This document shows positions 1-8,137 of a DNA stretch of 50,243 bases, piece after piece. Under the pieces are notes generated by a model that searched no databases, was not told the origin of the DNA, and worked only from the letters and a program-made list of their open reading frames with translations. Within the stretch, counting starts at the first letter, position 1. Each line of letters starts with the position of its first letter. The stretch is from an uncultured bacterium (GTDB taxonomy: Bacteria; Desulfobacterota; Binatia; HRBIN30; CADEER01). The stretch spans positions 43,016 to 93,258 of the forward strand of contig CADEER010000002.1 of assembly GCA_902826395.1 (NCBI GenBank). Direction: 5' to 3'. The position numbers were made by a program, and so were the translations under genes.

Positions 1-1265
1 AAGGTCTGGCCGTCCTCCAACAAGAAGACATTCTCTTCCGCGAGGCCGGTGCTCTGCGCCAATTGGAGATGGTAGGAAAGCTGTCTGTACTCGCCGTGCA
101 CGGGTACGAAGTATCGCGGTCGGACGATCTTCAACATGAAAGCGAGCTCATCACGACTCGCGTGCCCGGACACATGCACAGGCGATGTAGATCCGTCCAT
201 CACGAGAGCGCCGCGTCGACACATGTGGTTGATCATGTTGCCAATCGATCGTTCGTTGCCCGGGATCACACGCGATGACAGTATGACCAGATCGCCGCTA
301 CCCATCTGCACCTTGGCGTGGTCGCCTACTGCAATTCGCACGAGCGCTGACAGGGCCTCCCCCTGACTTCCGCTCGTCAACAAGGTCAGGTTGCGAGCCG
401 GCATATCCGAGACATCAGCAACGTCAACGAAGATGGACGGCGGTGCTTTGAGATGACCGATCTCCGTGGCGATCCGAATCGCGTTGACCAAGCTCCGGCC
501 AACAACCGCAACACTTCGTCCAAGGACCTCGGACAACTCGATCACTTGCTGGATTCGATGGACGTGCGACGAAAACGTTGAAAAGAAAATACGGCCCTCT
601 GCCTGTCGAAACGCAGACTCCAAGCCGCCGCGAACATCGCGTTCGGATCCGGTGGAGCCGCTCACAGTCGCATTGGTCGAATCCGACAACATCAACGCGA
701 CACCCCGCGCACCATACTCGGCGAAGGCTTGTAGATCTGGCCCGCGCCCATCGATCGGGGTTTGGTCAATCTTGAAATCGCCGGTGTGAACGACGACACC
801 ACGCGGCGTCGTGATGGCCAGACCCACTGCATCGACGATCGAATGGGTGACGTGGATCGGGTCGATCGAGAATGGCCCCAGCGTGAACACCTCTCGTGGC
901 CGGAAAGTTCGAATCTCGACGTAATCGAGTCCATGCTCCACGAGCCGCGCACCTATCAATCCGGCCGCCATCGGTGTCGCGTACACCGGCACCGCAAGGT
1001 CGCGCAGGGCATACGGCAACCCGCCGATGTGATCTTCATGCCCGTGGGTGATCACGAACCCAAGAAATCGGTCGCCGAGCGAGCGCAGGTACTCGATGTC
1101 GGGGATCACGAGGTCGATGCCCAGCATCGCGGCATCCGGAAACATGACCCCACAATCGATGGCGACAGCTTGCCCGCCGCACTCAATGATCAGGCAATTC
1201 AACCCGATCTCGCCCAGGCCCCCCAGCGGCACGACTCGCAGCGGCCCGCTCGCGTCAAACCCCAT
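1..1265 (-). CDS. rnj: Ribonuclease J, 3' end cut by window edge
   Basis: Ribonuclease J is a cytoplasmic metallo-beta-lactamase/beta-CASP nuclease that processes and degrades RNA, with endonuclease and 5'-exonuclease activity. The visible 421 residues begin with the family's opening (GGLGEIGLN near residues 15-23) and carry the metal-binding motif HGHEDH at residues 74-79, followed by the beta-CASP region with SDSTN and the SGHAS and HGEYR motifs. Usual length is about 550 residues, so roughly 130 C-terminal residues lie outside the window. The ATG at 1265 is chosen because the family's N-terminus starts right there; the frame stays open upstream but offers no better start. It is transcribed divergently from ssb. 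Identification is certain; J1 versus J2 cannot be decided. Confidence 0.95.
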   Translation of the reverse strand, partial: MGFDASGPLRVVPLGGLGEIGLNCLIIECGGQAVAIDCGVMFPDAAMLGIDLVIPDIEYLRSLGDRFLGFVITHGHEDHIGGLPYALRDLAVPVYATPMAAGLIGARLVEHGLDYVEIRTFRPREVFTLGPFSIDPIHVTHSIVDAVGLAITTPRGVVVHTGDFKIDQTPIDGRGPDLQAFAEYGARGVALMLSDSTNATVSGSTGSERDVRGGLESAFRQAEGRIFFSTFSSHVHRIQQVIELSEVLGRSVAVVGRSLVNAIRIATEIGHLKAPPSIFVDVADVSDMPARNLTLLTSGSQGEALSALVRIAVGDHAKVQMGSGDLVILSSRVIPGNERSIGNMINHMCRRGALVMDGSTSPVHVSGHASRDELAFMLKIVRPRYFVPVHGEYRQLSYHLQLAQSTGLAEENVFLLEDGQT

Positions 1266-1383
1266 ACGCGCCTCGGGGAAACTCCACCACGTTCGCAGCC
1301 GCCATCGATACCATCCACCACACCACCAAGGCGAGGATGATAGCGGCGCTCAATCGACCAAGTCAACGCGACGATTCTGCTCC

Positions 1384-1412
1384 TTGACAGCTATCTAGGC
1401 CGTTGATAGCAA
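1384..1412 (+). promoter_or_regulatory. Candidate sigma70 promoter for ssb
   Basis: A perfect -35 hexamer TTGACA lies at 1384-1389. A 17-base spacer separates it from TAGCAA at 1407-1412, which matches the -10 consensus at only three of six positions. Initiation would fall near 1419, giving a leader of about 70 bases that contains both hairpin copies. The position and spacing are right but the weak -10 makes this a candidate only. Confidence 0.4.
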
Positions 1413-1416
1413 CCAC

Positions 1417-1483
1417 ATTCTCACGATGCGGCGGCTCGCCGCACCCGAGATTCTCACGATTGCGGCGGCTCGCCGCACCCGAG
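1417..1483 (+). repeat. Tandem 33/34-bp repeat, each copy with a hairpin, in the ssb leader
   Basis: Two near-identical units stand head to tail, at 1417-1449 and 1450-1483; the second has one extra T. Each contains a perfect inverted repeat, TGCGGCG-GCT-CGCCGCA, at 1427-1443 and 1461-1477, giving a 7-bp GC-rich stem with a 3-base loop. The second unit ends in the GAGG that begins the ssb ribosome-binding site (GAGGTG, 1481-1486, 4 bases before ATG). The array therefore separates the candidate promoter from the start codon. It could be an mRNA structure or a protein-binding site controlling ssb, or a chance duplication. Confidence 0.85.
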
Positions 1484-1490
1484 GTGACAT

Positions 1491-1901
1491 ATGGTCAACA
1501 AGGCAATCCTCATCGGCAACCTCGGCAAGGATCCGGAAGTCAGATTCACCCCCAGCGGCCGCGCCGTAGCGAAGTTCTCGATCGCCACATCCGAGCGTTG
1601 GACCGATCAACAGGGCCAGAAACAAGAGCGCACCGAGTGGCACAACATCGTTGTATGGGGCAAGCAAGCCGAAACCTGCGGCCAATACCTGACCAAGGGA
1701 CGGCAGGTGTTCGTCGAAGGGCGCATCACCAACCGCAGCTACGACGACAAGGACGGTAACAAGCGCTACATCAGCGAGATCATCGCTCGCGACGTTCGAT
1801 TTCTTGGCGGCGGCACTGGACGAGAGGGCGGTGGATTCAACGTGCCGCCGGGTCAGGACGACGTGCCGAACATGCCGGAGGAGGACGATATCCCGTTCTG
1901 A
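1491..1901 (+). CDS. ssb: Single-stranded DNA-binding protein SSB
   Basis: SSB coats single-stranded DNA during replication, recombination and repair, and recruits partner proteins through its C-terminal tip. The 136-residue protein has the OB fold over residues 1-105 (opening [16 protein letters not shown], then [11 protein letters not shown]) and a short Gly/Pro-rich linker. It ends in the acidic tip EEDDIPF that docks RecO, PriA, exonuclease I and others. Length is shorter than E. coli SSB (178) because the linker is short, which is common outside gammaproteobacteria. The ATG at 1491 has a good ribosome-binding site, GAGGTG. It is transcribed alone, divergently from rnj, behind a duplicated hairpin element. 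Confidence 0.97.
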   Translation: MVNKAILIGNLGKDPEVRFTPSGRAVAKFSIATSERWTDQQGQKQERTEWHNIVVWGKQAETCGQYLTKGRQVFVEGRITNRSYDDKDGNKRYISEIIARDVRFLGGGTGREGGGFNVPPGQDDVPNMPEEDDIPF

Positions 1902-1952
1902 GCGGTCGGACGTGCCTCGCGCGCCGATCTCCGAGACTTGCGAGAAACGGGG

Positions 1953-3227
1953 CTACTTGAGGATGGCAACGACAGTGCTGCCAGCCAAAGTGCGACGCCA
2001 CGCCGCTTCGATTTCACCCTTAGACAGGTCGGCGACAATGCGCTCCGCCTCCTCCGGTGTTGGGGCACCCCACAACTCGCTCTCGGCGAGTGCACCGGCT
2101 TGATCTAAGCGGATCTCCGCCATCACCGCGTTGCGGTAGCGGATCTTCTTGCGCGCGCGAGCAACTTCTTCGGGGTCGAATCCTGATTCCGCCGCGTGCA
2201 TGCAAACACGGCGCATCTCGCGCAGTAGCCGTTCGACCTGACCACGGGAGCTGCTCGACGAGATTGTGGCCAACGCCCAATCTGGGCCCCATTCGACGTG
2301 CGCAGAAACGTCGTAGCTCAGTCCCATCTTCTCTCGCAGTTCCTGGAACAAGCGACTATCCGGGTCGGTGCCTATCATATCGAGGGCGACCCCGGTTGCG
2401 AGGATGTGTCGTGATTCGGGGGGCATCGCAATCAACAACGTTACGTACCCTTGTCCGCGCTCGCTCGTCTTGATCCGGCAATCACCACCCCGTCGCACGA
2501 TTATCTCGGGCGATTCGACAGCGCGTCCCCCACGATCGCGGGAAAACGCCGCACCTACGTGCCTTCGCACGTCCTCCATCGGAACACCGCCGACGATCGA
2601 AAGCACCGAATTCGCATGCGTGAAATGCTTGCTTCGAAACGCCTCGACCTCTTCGACCTCGATCTTGCCGACGCTCGATAAAGTGCCTGACACCGGGTTC
2701 GCAAGAGCCCCCGCAAAGAGTCGCGACCAAGCGCGTCTGTAAAGGCGCTCTGCAGGATCATCCAGGCGGCCGCGAATCTCTTCCATGACGACGCGTCGCT
2801 CCTTGGCGAGCGACTTCGCATCGACACGGGTGTCGTAGAACTGCTGGGCGAGCAAATCCAACGCATCGCCCAAGTCCTCATTGAAGACCTCGAAAAGTAG
2901 CGCAACGTCCTCGTAGCCGGTGTCCGCATTGTGCTCGCCACCGAGATCGGCGGCCCGTTTGTTGAGCGCGAGTTGATCGAGCTTGGACGTGCCCTGAAAC
3001 AACATGTGCTCGGTCAAGTGAGCCAAACCCGACGTCGGCCCGTCGTATCGGGCTCCGGCTCGGACACTGAGGGAGATCGCCGTCAGCCGTCCCGGATGAT
3101 GCTGATAGACGACCCGAAGTCCGCGATGGCGAAAACGCTGCACGGGCGCCGGGAAAGGCTCGGTCACGGCAGCATCGGGGCGCACCACTCCACCGCGCCC
3201 GATCTTCTTGCTCGATGGTCTCTTCAA
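1953..3227 (-). CDS. M16 (pitrilysin/insulinase-type) zinc peptidase
   Basis: This is a single-chain M16 metallopeptidase of the bacterial processing-peptidase type, 424 residues, which is normal. The inverted zinc motif HLTEH occupies residues 70-74 and the distal metal-ligand glutamate falls in RRVVMEEIRG near 149-150, so the site looks intact. The second half matches the inactive M16 C-terminal domain with a conserved substrate-binding region. No signal peptide is evident, so it is probably cytoplasmic; its substrate is unknown. It starts with TTG, and TTGA overlaps the pyrE stop, implying coupled translation. It is the last gene of a five-gene minus-strand run. Family assignment is firm, biological role open. 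Confidence 0.9.
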   Translation of the reverse strand: MKRPSSKKIGRGGVVRPDAAVTEPFPAPVQRFRHRGLRVVYQHHPGRLTAISLSVRAGARYDGPTSGLAHLTEHMLFQGTSKLDQLALNKRAADLGGEHNADTGYEDVALLFEVFNEDLGDALDLLAQQFYDTRVDAKSLAKERRVVMEEIRGRLDDPAERLYRRAWSRLFAGALANPVSGTLSSVGKIEVEEVEAFRSKHFTHANSVLSIVGGVPMEDVRRHVGAAFSRDRGGRAVESPEIIVRRGGDCRIKTSERGQGYVTLLIAMPPESRHILATGVALDMIGTDPDSRLFQELREKMGLSYDVSAHVEWGPDWALATISSSSSRGQVERLLREMRRVCMHAAESGFDPEEVARARKKIRYRNAVMAEIRLDQAGALAESELWGAPTPEEAERIVADLSKGEIEAAWRRTLAGSTVVAILK

Positions 3228-3838
3228 GGCGACCCCAGAAAGTCGACACTGCGGTCGTACCGCTCGCTGTCGATGGCGCCCTCATCGAGTAGATTGCGCA
3301 AGAGGGGCTCGACCCGAACGACGCTGTGCAAGCGCAGGCCCGCCTCGGTGATGGGATTCCGTCGCGGGTCAGAGCGGTCGACTACGACCAGAACGTCTGC
3401 AACACGCAAGCCCGCCGCCCGCAACTGATCGATTGCTTCCAGCTTGGCTCCTCCACTGGTGATGACGTCGTCGACTACCAGTGCCAAATCACCGTCTGAA
3501 TACTCGCCCTCAATCGCCCTTCGCGTGCCGTACGTCTTCTGCTCCTTGCGCGGGTACACCAGCGGACGCTCGTTCACCAATGACATTGCAACGGCAATGG
3601 GCAGGCCGGCATACGGAATACCCGCGATGCGATCGAACTCGAGCTGTTCCGCACTTCGGGCCAGCGCCCGGCCGACACGGGCCAGCACGGTGGGATGCGA
3701 CACCAAGAGGCGCAGATCCAGATAGAACGGCGACACACGGCCGTCCTTCAGCGTGAACGTCCCGAAGCGAATTGCGCCAATCCGGAAGAACTCGCGACTC
3801 AACTCACGCGCGGCCGAAATGTTTTGGGGCGACTCCAT
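3224..3838 (-). CDS. pyrE: Orotate phosphoribosyltransferase
   Basis: PyrE transfers the ribose-phosphate of PRPP to orotate, making OMP in de novo pyrimidine synthesis in the cytoplasm. The PRPP-binding loop is clear in LALVVDDVITSGG, near residues 118-130 from this start, and the conserved RKEQKTYGT segment lies just before it. I place the start at the ATG at 3838 (MESPQ) because GGGAGG lies 9 bases upstream; an ATG at 3862 in the same frame has no ribosome-binding site. That gives 204 residues, normal for the family. The stop overlaps the M16 peptidase start by 4 bases. No other pyrimidine genes are in the window. Confidence 0.93.
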   Translation of the reverse strand: MESPQNISAARELSREFFRIGAIRFGTFTLKDGRVSPFYLDLRLLVSHPTVLARVGRALARSAEQLEFDRIAGIPYAGLPIAVAMSLVNERPLVYPRKEQKTYGTRRAIEGEYSDGDLALVVDDVITSGGAKLEAIDQLRAAGLRVADVLVVVDRSDPRRNPITEAGLRLHSVVRVEPLLRNLLDEGAIDSERYDRSVDFLGSP

Positions 3839-3883
3839 GCGGACTGGCCTCCCATCGCGCATCTGCGCAGGGCGCGCAAGCCC

Positions 3884-4468
3884 CTACTTGATGAGTCGAT
3901 GGACTTCTTTGAACCGCGGATCCTCGGCGCTGCGAACCCACTCCAACAACACCATTTCGGTCGACGAAGGTACCGCTCCCGAACCAGTCATCTTGCACCA
4001 TGCGACCTCGAGATCCGTCTCGAAGCGCGCCGAGATCGCGTCGCGCGGTACGTGCACGTCGAACCCGCGCTCCAAGAGTTGGTGGACCGTCTGACTCACA
4101 CAGGCATGCGCTTCGATGCCGCAGACCACCAACTGTCGGCGCTGCACGCTTTCGATCGCGGCTAAGAACTCCGGTTGGCCACAGCAACTCATCGTCATCT
4201 TCTCGATGATCGGCTGCCCCTCCGGCAAGAGCGCCACGACCTCCGACTGTGTGTGACCGATCCCTCTTGGGTATTGCTCGGTCACAATGATAGGCAAAGA
4301 GAAGACACGAGCTCCCCGAATCAGGCGGTTCACTCGTTCAACAAGGCGATCGTGATCAACCGTCTTGCCGCGATACGCCTCCTGCACATCGATGACGACC
4401 AAGACACTGTCGTCGCGGTCGAGAAGACGCGAGGCTGACACGCCGTTTGCGCACTCAGCGCCGCGCAA
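3884..4468 (-). CDS. Isochorismatase-family cysteine hydrolase
   Basis: A 194-residue member of the isochorismatase-like hydrolase fold, cytoplasmic, whose members hydrolyse amides, imides or vinyl ethers through a cysteine. The catalytic triad is visible: Asp27 in VVIDVQ, Lys90 in IIEKMTMSCC, and Cys123 in GIEAHACVSQTVHQL. The sequence resembles the YcaC-like and nicotinamidase-related group more than true isochorismatases, but the substrate cannot be read from it. The best start is TTG at 4468 with AGAGG just upstream; a GTG at 4441 is an alternative. The start overlaps the end of the DUF4124 gene by 14 bases, and pyrE follows after a 45-base gap. Confidence 0.85.
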   Translation of the reverse strand: MRGAECANGVSASRLLDRDDSVLVVIDVQEAYRGKTVDHDRLVERVNRLIRGARVFSLPIIVTEQYPRGIGHTQSEVVALLPEGQPIIEKMTMSCCGQPEFLAAIESVQRRQLVVCGIEAHACVSQTVHQLLERGFDVHVPRDAISARFETDLEVAWCKMTGSGAVPSSTEMVLLEWVRSAEDPRFKEVHRLIK

Positions 4469-5132
4469 CCGGCCTCTGGTTCAGGTTCCGCATCGCGGGC
4501 ATGTAGGCAGGCGAACCGGGAGACAGCGGCGCCGGTGAGAGAACCGACCCCGGCGACGTGTTCGTGCGGCGCCGCGAGCGCGAGTCCTTTCCTTCCGGCC
4601 TAAGGCCCAACGGGATACGGCCTCCGAAACCGTAGTACCCATAGGCGTCGACCGGTGCAGCGACGGAGTGCGGCACAAGGATCTGCGAGACGGCAAGAGG
4701 CCCCGCAATGTTGACGTTCACAGTGGGACCCGGCTGCTGCGGCTCCAACTGATGGACGGGTCGAGAACGTGCGAAGCGAAAGGAGTTGTCATAGATCACT
4801 TGCGCCATCCGCGGCGCCTCAACATCTTCCCCGCGCCGCACACGAGCGGCACTTTTCGGCTCGGCTACTTCGCGCACGATCCCGTCGTTCAACTCCGCCG
4901 GCGTCGCCGCGCTTGGGCTTGCACGGACCACGATCCGTGCTGCATCGCGCTGGTCCAGCGGAACGTCTTCGAGGTCGTTCGTAAAGTTACGCGCACCGGT
5001 TGCGTCACGCCACTCGTAAATCTGCGCGCCGGCTACCGAACTGGCCAGACCGAGCCAAACCATCACCCAAAAGACCACCATGCGTTTGACGCTACGCCGA
5101 CCATCTCTCTCTGGCAACTGAAGACGTGGCAC
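4455..5132 (-). CDS. DUF4124-containing exported protein
   Basis: A protein of 225 residues with a hydrophobic export signal (MVVFWVMVWLGLASSVAGA, residues 18-36) followed immediately by the DUF4124 signature QIYEWRDATGARNFTND. DUF4124 is a small domain at the N-terminus of many periplasmic or envelope proteins in proteobacteria, of unknown biochemical role. The remaining two thirds is low-complexity and Pro/Arg-rich with no recognised domain. The start is uncertain: GTG at 5132 has AAGG upstream and gives a long charged leader; ATG at 5081 would give a compact signal peptide but lacks a ribosome-binding site. It lies between a small membrane protein gene and the cysteine hydrolase gene, with which it overlaps. 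Confidence 0.75.
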   Translation of the reverse strand: MPRLQLPERDGRRSVKRMVVFWVMVWLGLASSVAGAQIYEWRDATGARNFTNDLEDVPLDQRDAARIVVRASPSAATPAELNDGIVREVAEPKSAARVRRGEDVEAPRMAQVIYDNSFRFARSRPVHQLEPQQPGPTVNVNIAGPLAVSQILVPHSVAAPVDAYGYYGFGGRIPLGLRPEGKDSRSRRRTNTSPGSVLSPAPLSPGSPAYMPAMRNLNQRPVARR

Positions 5133-5142
5133 GTAAGCTGCC

Positions 5143-5442
5143 TTAATCAGCCGCCAGGTAGACGGAGAAGAACGACCAAAAGACCCACACGGTCCAACCC
5201 AACGTCAGCAGAAGGATCAACCCCGCCGCATTCGATTGCTTGCGCCAGGCGCCTTCGGCCGGCGCGACCCGCGGCGCGAATCGCATCGCACTCTGGCGGC
5301 GACGATCGACCGGCTCCACCGTCAAGATTCGGCAATCGTCGATCTCACCCTTCGACAACCTCATCTGCAACGCACGCCGCACCTCCGCCGCATCGTCACC
5401 CTGTAGGCCTTCGATCCGCACGGTGGCTCTAAAGCTGGGCAT
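5143..5442 (-). CDS. Small protein with C-terminal membrane anchor, function unknown
   Basis: This 99-residue protein is not recognised. Residues 1-45 look like a compact alpha/beta domain (PSFRATVRIEGLQGDDAAE and ILTVEP), followed by a basic linker. A hydrophobic segment near residues 72-95 (NAAGLILLLTLGWTVWVFWSF) should be a single membrane helix, placing the N-terminal domain in the cytoplasm. The ATG at 5442 is preferred because GAGG lies 9 bases upstream; an in-frame TTG at 5463 lies further out. The gene ends 10 bases before the DUF4124 start and is the first gene of the minus-strand run that ends with the M16 peptidase. Confidence 0.6.
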   Translation of the reverse strand: MPSFRATVRIEGLQGDDAAEVRRALQMRLSKGEIDDCRILTVEPVDRRRQSAMRFAPRVAPAEGAWRKQSNAAGLILLLTLGWTVWVFWSFFSVYLAAD

Positions 5443-6172
5443 CTCCTCGATCCTCGTTCCCAATCGAACCGCTCAAGAACGCCTTCACCGAACCCCGCGC
5501 CTCGTGCGTGACGTCCCTACGCATGACAGCGAAGCGGGGCACGTCTCTGATCCTTGCGTCCGACCGGCTTGTCCGACGCAGACGCTATGACATCCTCAAT
5601 GCATTGGGAACAGTACAAGGCTTGAGCGGTCAACTCGGGCGCAGAGTTGCACAAGCAGCGCAATCAGCGGTCGCCATGTGATTGGTTCTCCAAGCGTGGC
5701 CTCACGCGGCGCTTTTCCGCCTTGAACAGGCCGCCGACCGCGCGCAGAATAAACAGAGATAGTGATCGAAGTTCAGATTTTTTGGGTTGATTGGAAGCGC
5801 GATGCCTTGGCCGAACATCAACCGAACATCAATATGATGTGGAATTTTGGTTGACCAAGCACAATAGCTGGTGGTACGACGGTCGAGACCAAGGTCCGCG
5901 CAAAAAAGGCGTCCAGTGACGGTTCTTCCCGCAGGTGAGGTCACCATCACGGCCCCCCGACTGGCTCTCGGGGTCGCGACGGCAGACTGCGGGTGGCGCG
6001 CTTCCAGTCGATACCCGCCCTCCATTCTCAGCGGGCGCCTTAACCAACCCCAAAGAGGCGATCCGCTTCGACTTTGGGTCGCCGGCCTCGAGGAGCGCTG
6101 CAACACCTGACGGCGCCGAGGTCTACAGCGGACTGCGCCGGGGCACCTCGCGGGCAACCATAGGAGCGAATC
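5443..6172. other. 730-base gene-free region upstream of prkA
   Basis: I see no convincing gene here. Longer antisense frames covering 5702-6310 read as low-complexity shadow and overlap prkA. The middle, roughly 5740-5880, is clearly more AT-rich than the surroundings, as expected for promoters. TTGACC at 5851-5856 and TACGAC at 5875-5880, spaced by 18, are a weak sigma70 candidate reading towards prkA. An inverted repeat GGTGA-GG-TCACC sits at 5934-5945. A direct repeat CCGAACATCAA occurs twice around 5811-5832. None of these is strong. The region probably holds the regulation of the prkA operon and the start of the divergent minus-strand run. Confidence 0.5.
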
Positions 6173-8110
6173 ATGCAGGCAGACAAAGCCACTTTCGAAC
6201 GAGTGATTCGAGAGGATCGCGCCGCACGCGAGGACCACAAATGGCGAGGGACGTTTCTCGACTACCTGGAGATCGTCCGGGCAGATCCTTCGATTACCCA
6301 ATTGGCGCACTCTCGCCTCTTCGACATGGTGAGCCGACCCGGCTCACGAGACATCCTGGACTCGGACGACCCGAAGGCGAAGCGTCTCTTCACCGATGAC
6401 CCGATTCGGGTTCATCACTTCTTCGCCGATGAGTTCTTCGGCATCGAGAAGACCGTCTCGCAGATTGTTCGTTACTTGCACTCGGCCGCACTGAAGGGCG
6501 AGGAAAGCCGCCAAGTCCTGTACCTGATGGGCCCGGTCGGATCCGGCAAGAGCTCCCTCGTCGAGAAACTGCAGAGGGGGCTCGAGCACGCGGATCCGAT
6601 CTACGTGATCGAAGGCTGCCCAATGAACGAGGAGCCCTTGCATCTCCTCCCTCGCCACTTGCGCAAGGAGTTTGAGAAGATGCTGGGCGTTCACATCGAA
6701 GGCGACCTTTGCCCGATGTGCCGCTACCGGTTGAAGGAGGAGTTCGACACTCGGTACGAGGAAGTGCCCGTCGTTCGACGATCCTTCTCCAAGAGGAACC
6801 GCGTCGGTATCGGCGTCGTGCCTCCGGTCGATCCGAACAATCAAGACACTTCGGTGCTGATCGGCAGCGAAGACATCTCCAAGCTCGATCGTTATTCCGA
6901 AGGCGATCCGCGGGTTCTCGATCTGAATGGCGCACTCAACGTCGCCAATCGCGGAGTTGCGGAGTTCATCGAGGTCTTCAAGAACGAAACCGAATATCTC
7001 CACGCCATGATCACGGCAACGCAGGAGAAGGTAATCCCCGCACCCGGCCGCCACGGTATGGTGTACGTTGATACGGTGATCGTCGCTCATTCAAACGAAG
7101 CGGAATGGCAGAAGTTCAAGGCCGACCACACCAATGAGGCCATTCTGGATCGCATCGTGGTCGTCAAGGTTCCGTACAACCTGCGGCTCTCCGAGGAGGT
7201 CCGGATCTACGAGAAGATCATTCGTCACTCCGACTTCCAGGCACACGTCGCACCTCACACTCTCGAGGTCGCTTCGATGTTCGCCATTCTGTCGCGTCTC
7301 GAGGCCAGCTCGAAGTGCGACCTGATGACCAAGTTGCGTCTCTACAACGGCGAAGAAGTGGTCGAGAAGGGACGTACGAAGAAGATCGACGTACGCGAGC
7401 TGCGCGAGGACGCAAAACGCGAGGGGATGAACGGGATTTCGACCCGATTCACCATGAAAGCACTCGACAATGCCCTCTCCGACAACGTCGAAGGCAAGTG
7501 CATCAACCCCATCAACGTGCGCGAGGCACTGATCAACATGGTCAAAGAAGCTGACCTCGCCGACGACACACGCAAGCGTTATCTCGAGTTCCTCCAGGAT
7601 ATTCTCCACAAGGAGTACCTCGACATCCTGGAACGCGAGATCACGAAGGCATTCGTTTATTCCTACCAAGAACAAGCCGAATCCCTGTTTCAGAACTACC
7701 TCGACCACGCAGAAGCCTACGTCAACAAATCGAAGGTGCGAGATCGGAACACGAACGAGGATCTGCAACCCGACGAAGCATTCCTCAAGTCGATCGAAGA
7801 GCAGATCGCGATCATCGGTACCGCAGCCGACGGCTTCCGGCAGGAGGTCATCGCCTATCTTTGGTCGGCTAGCCGCCGCGGGACTTCGATCTCGTACGTG
7901 AGCTACGAGCCGCTGCGCGAGGCGATCGAGAAGCGGCTCATGACCTCAGTTCGAGACATCAGCCGAATCATCACCAAGGCCAGAACCCGCGACGCCGAGC
8001 AGAGCGAAAAGTACGACGCGATGGTCGAGAACCTGATCCAGAACGGTTACTGCCCGAGTTGCGTGGACGTCGTGCTCAAGTATGCTGCAAACAACCTGTG
8101 GAAGGACTGA
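6173..8110 (+). CDS. prkA: PrkA/YeaG family serine protein kinase (AAA+)
   Basis: PrkA proteins are cytoplasmic Ser/Thr kinase-like AAA+ proteins induced in stationary phase, nutrient starvation or sporulation. This one has 645 residues, the usual size. The N-terminal AAA+ core carries Walker A GPVGSGKSS near residues 119-127. CPMCRY near 182 and CPSC near the C-terminus are paired cysteines conserved in the family. The C-terminal part is the PrkA kinase-like domain. The ATG at 6173 has AGGAG six bases upstream. It heads the conserved trio prkA-yeaH-spoVR, with only 27 bases to the next gene, so the three are co-transcribed. The family match is very strong; substrates in this organism are unknown. 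Confidence 0.95.
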   Translation: MQADKATFERVIREDRAAREDHKWRGTFLDYLEIVRADPSITQLAHSRLFDMVSRPGSRDILDSDDPKAKRLFTDDPIRVHHFFADEFFGIEKTVSQIVRYLHSAALKGEESRQVLYLMGPVGSGKSSLVEKLQRGLEHADPIYVIEGCPMNEEPLHLLPRHLRKEFEKMLGVHIEGDLCPMCRYRLKEEFDTRYEEVPVVRRSFSKRNRVGIGVVPPVDPNNQDTSVLIGSEDISKLDRYSEGDPRVLDLNGALNVANRGVAEFIEVFKNETEYLHAMITATQEKVIPAPGRHGMVYVDTVIVAHSNEAEWQKFKADHTNEAILDRIVVVKVPYNLRLSEEVRIYEKIIRHSDFQAHVAPHTLEVASMFAILSRLEASSKCDLMTKLRLYNGEEVVEKGRTKKIDVRELREDAKREGMNGISTRFTMKALDNALSDNVEGKCINPINVREALINMVKEADLADDTRKRYLEFLQDILHKEYLDILEREITKAFVYSYQEQAESLFQNYLDHAEAYVNKSKVRDRNTNEDLQPDEAFLKSIEEQIAIIGTAADGFRQEVIAYLWSASRRGTSISYVSYEPLREAIEKRLMTSVRDISRIITKARTRDAEQSEKYDAMVENLIQNGYCPSCVDVVLKYAANNLWKD

Positions 8111-8137
8111 GGGCGCCTGAGCCACAGCCCCGTCTCC

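Noticed and set aside
762..1340. 192-codon plus-strand frame
   Set aside because: It is antisense to RNase J, whose minus-strand reading has clear catalytic motifs.
5523..5681. 52-codon plus-strand frame in the gene-free region
   Set aside because: No ribosome-binding site, a composition rich in Arg and Ala, and no support beyond being open.
5811..5832. Direct repeat CCGAACATCAA, two copies
   Set aside because: Only two short copies in an AT-richer region; too little to call an operator or a repeat family.
5702..6310. 202-codon minus-strand frame
   Set aside because: It overlaps the start of prkA, has no ribosome-binding site and no recognisable domain; it looks like a GC-driven chance frame.
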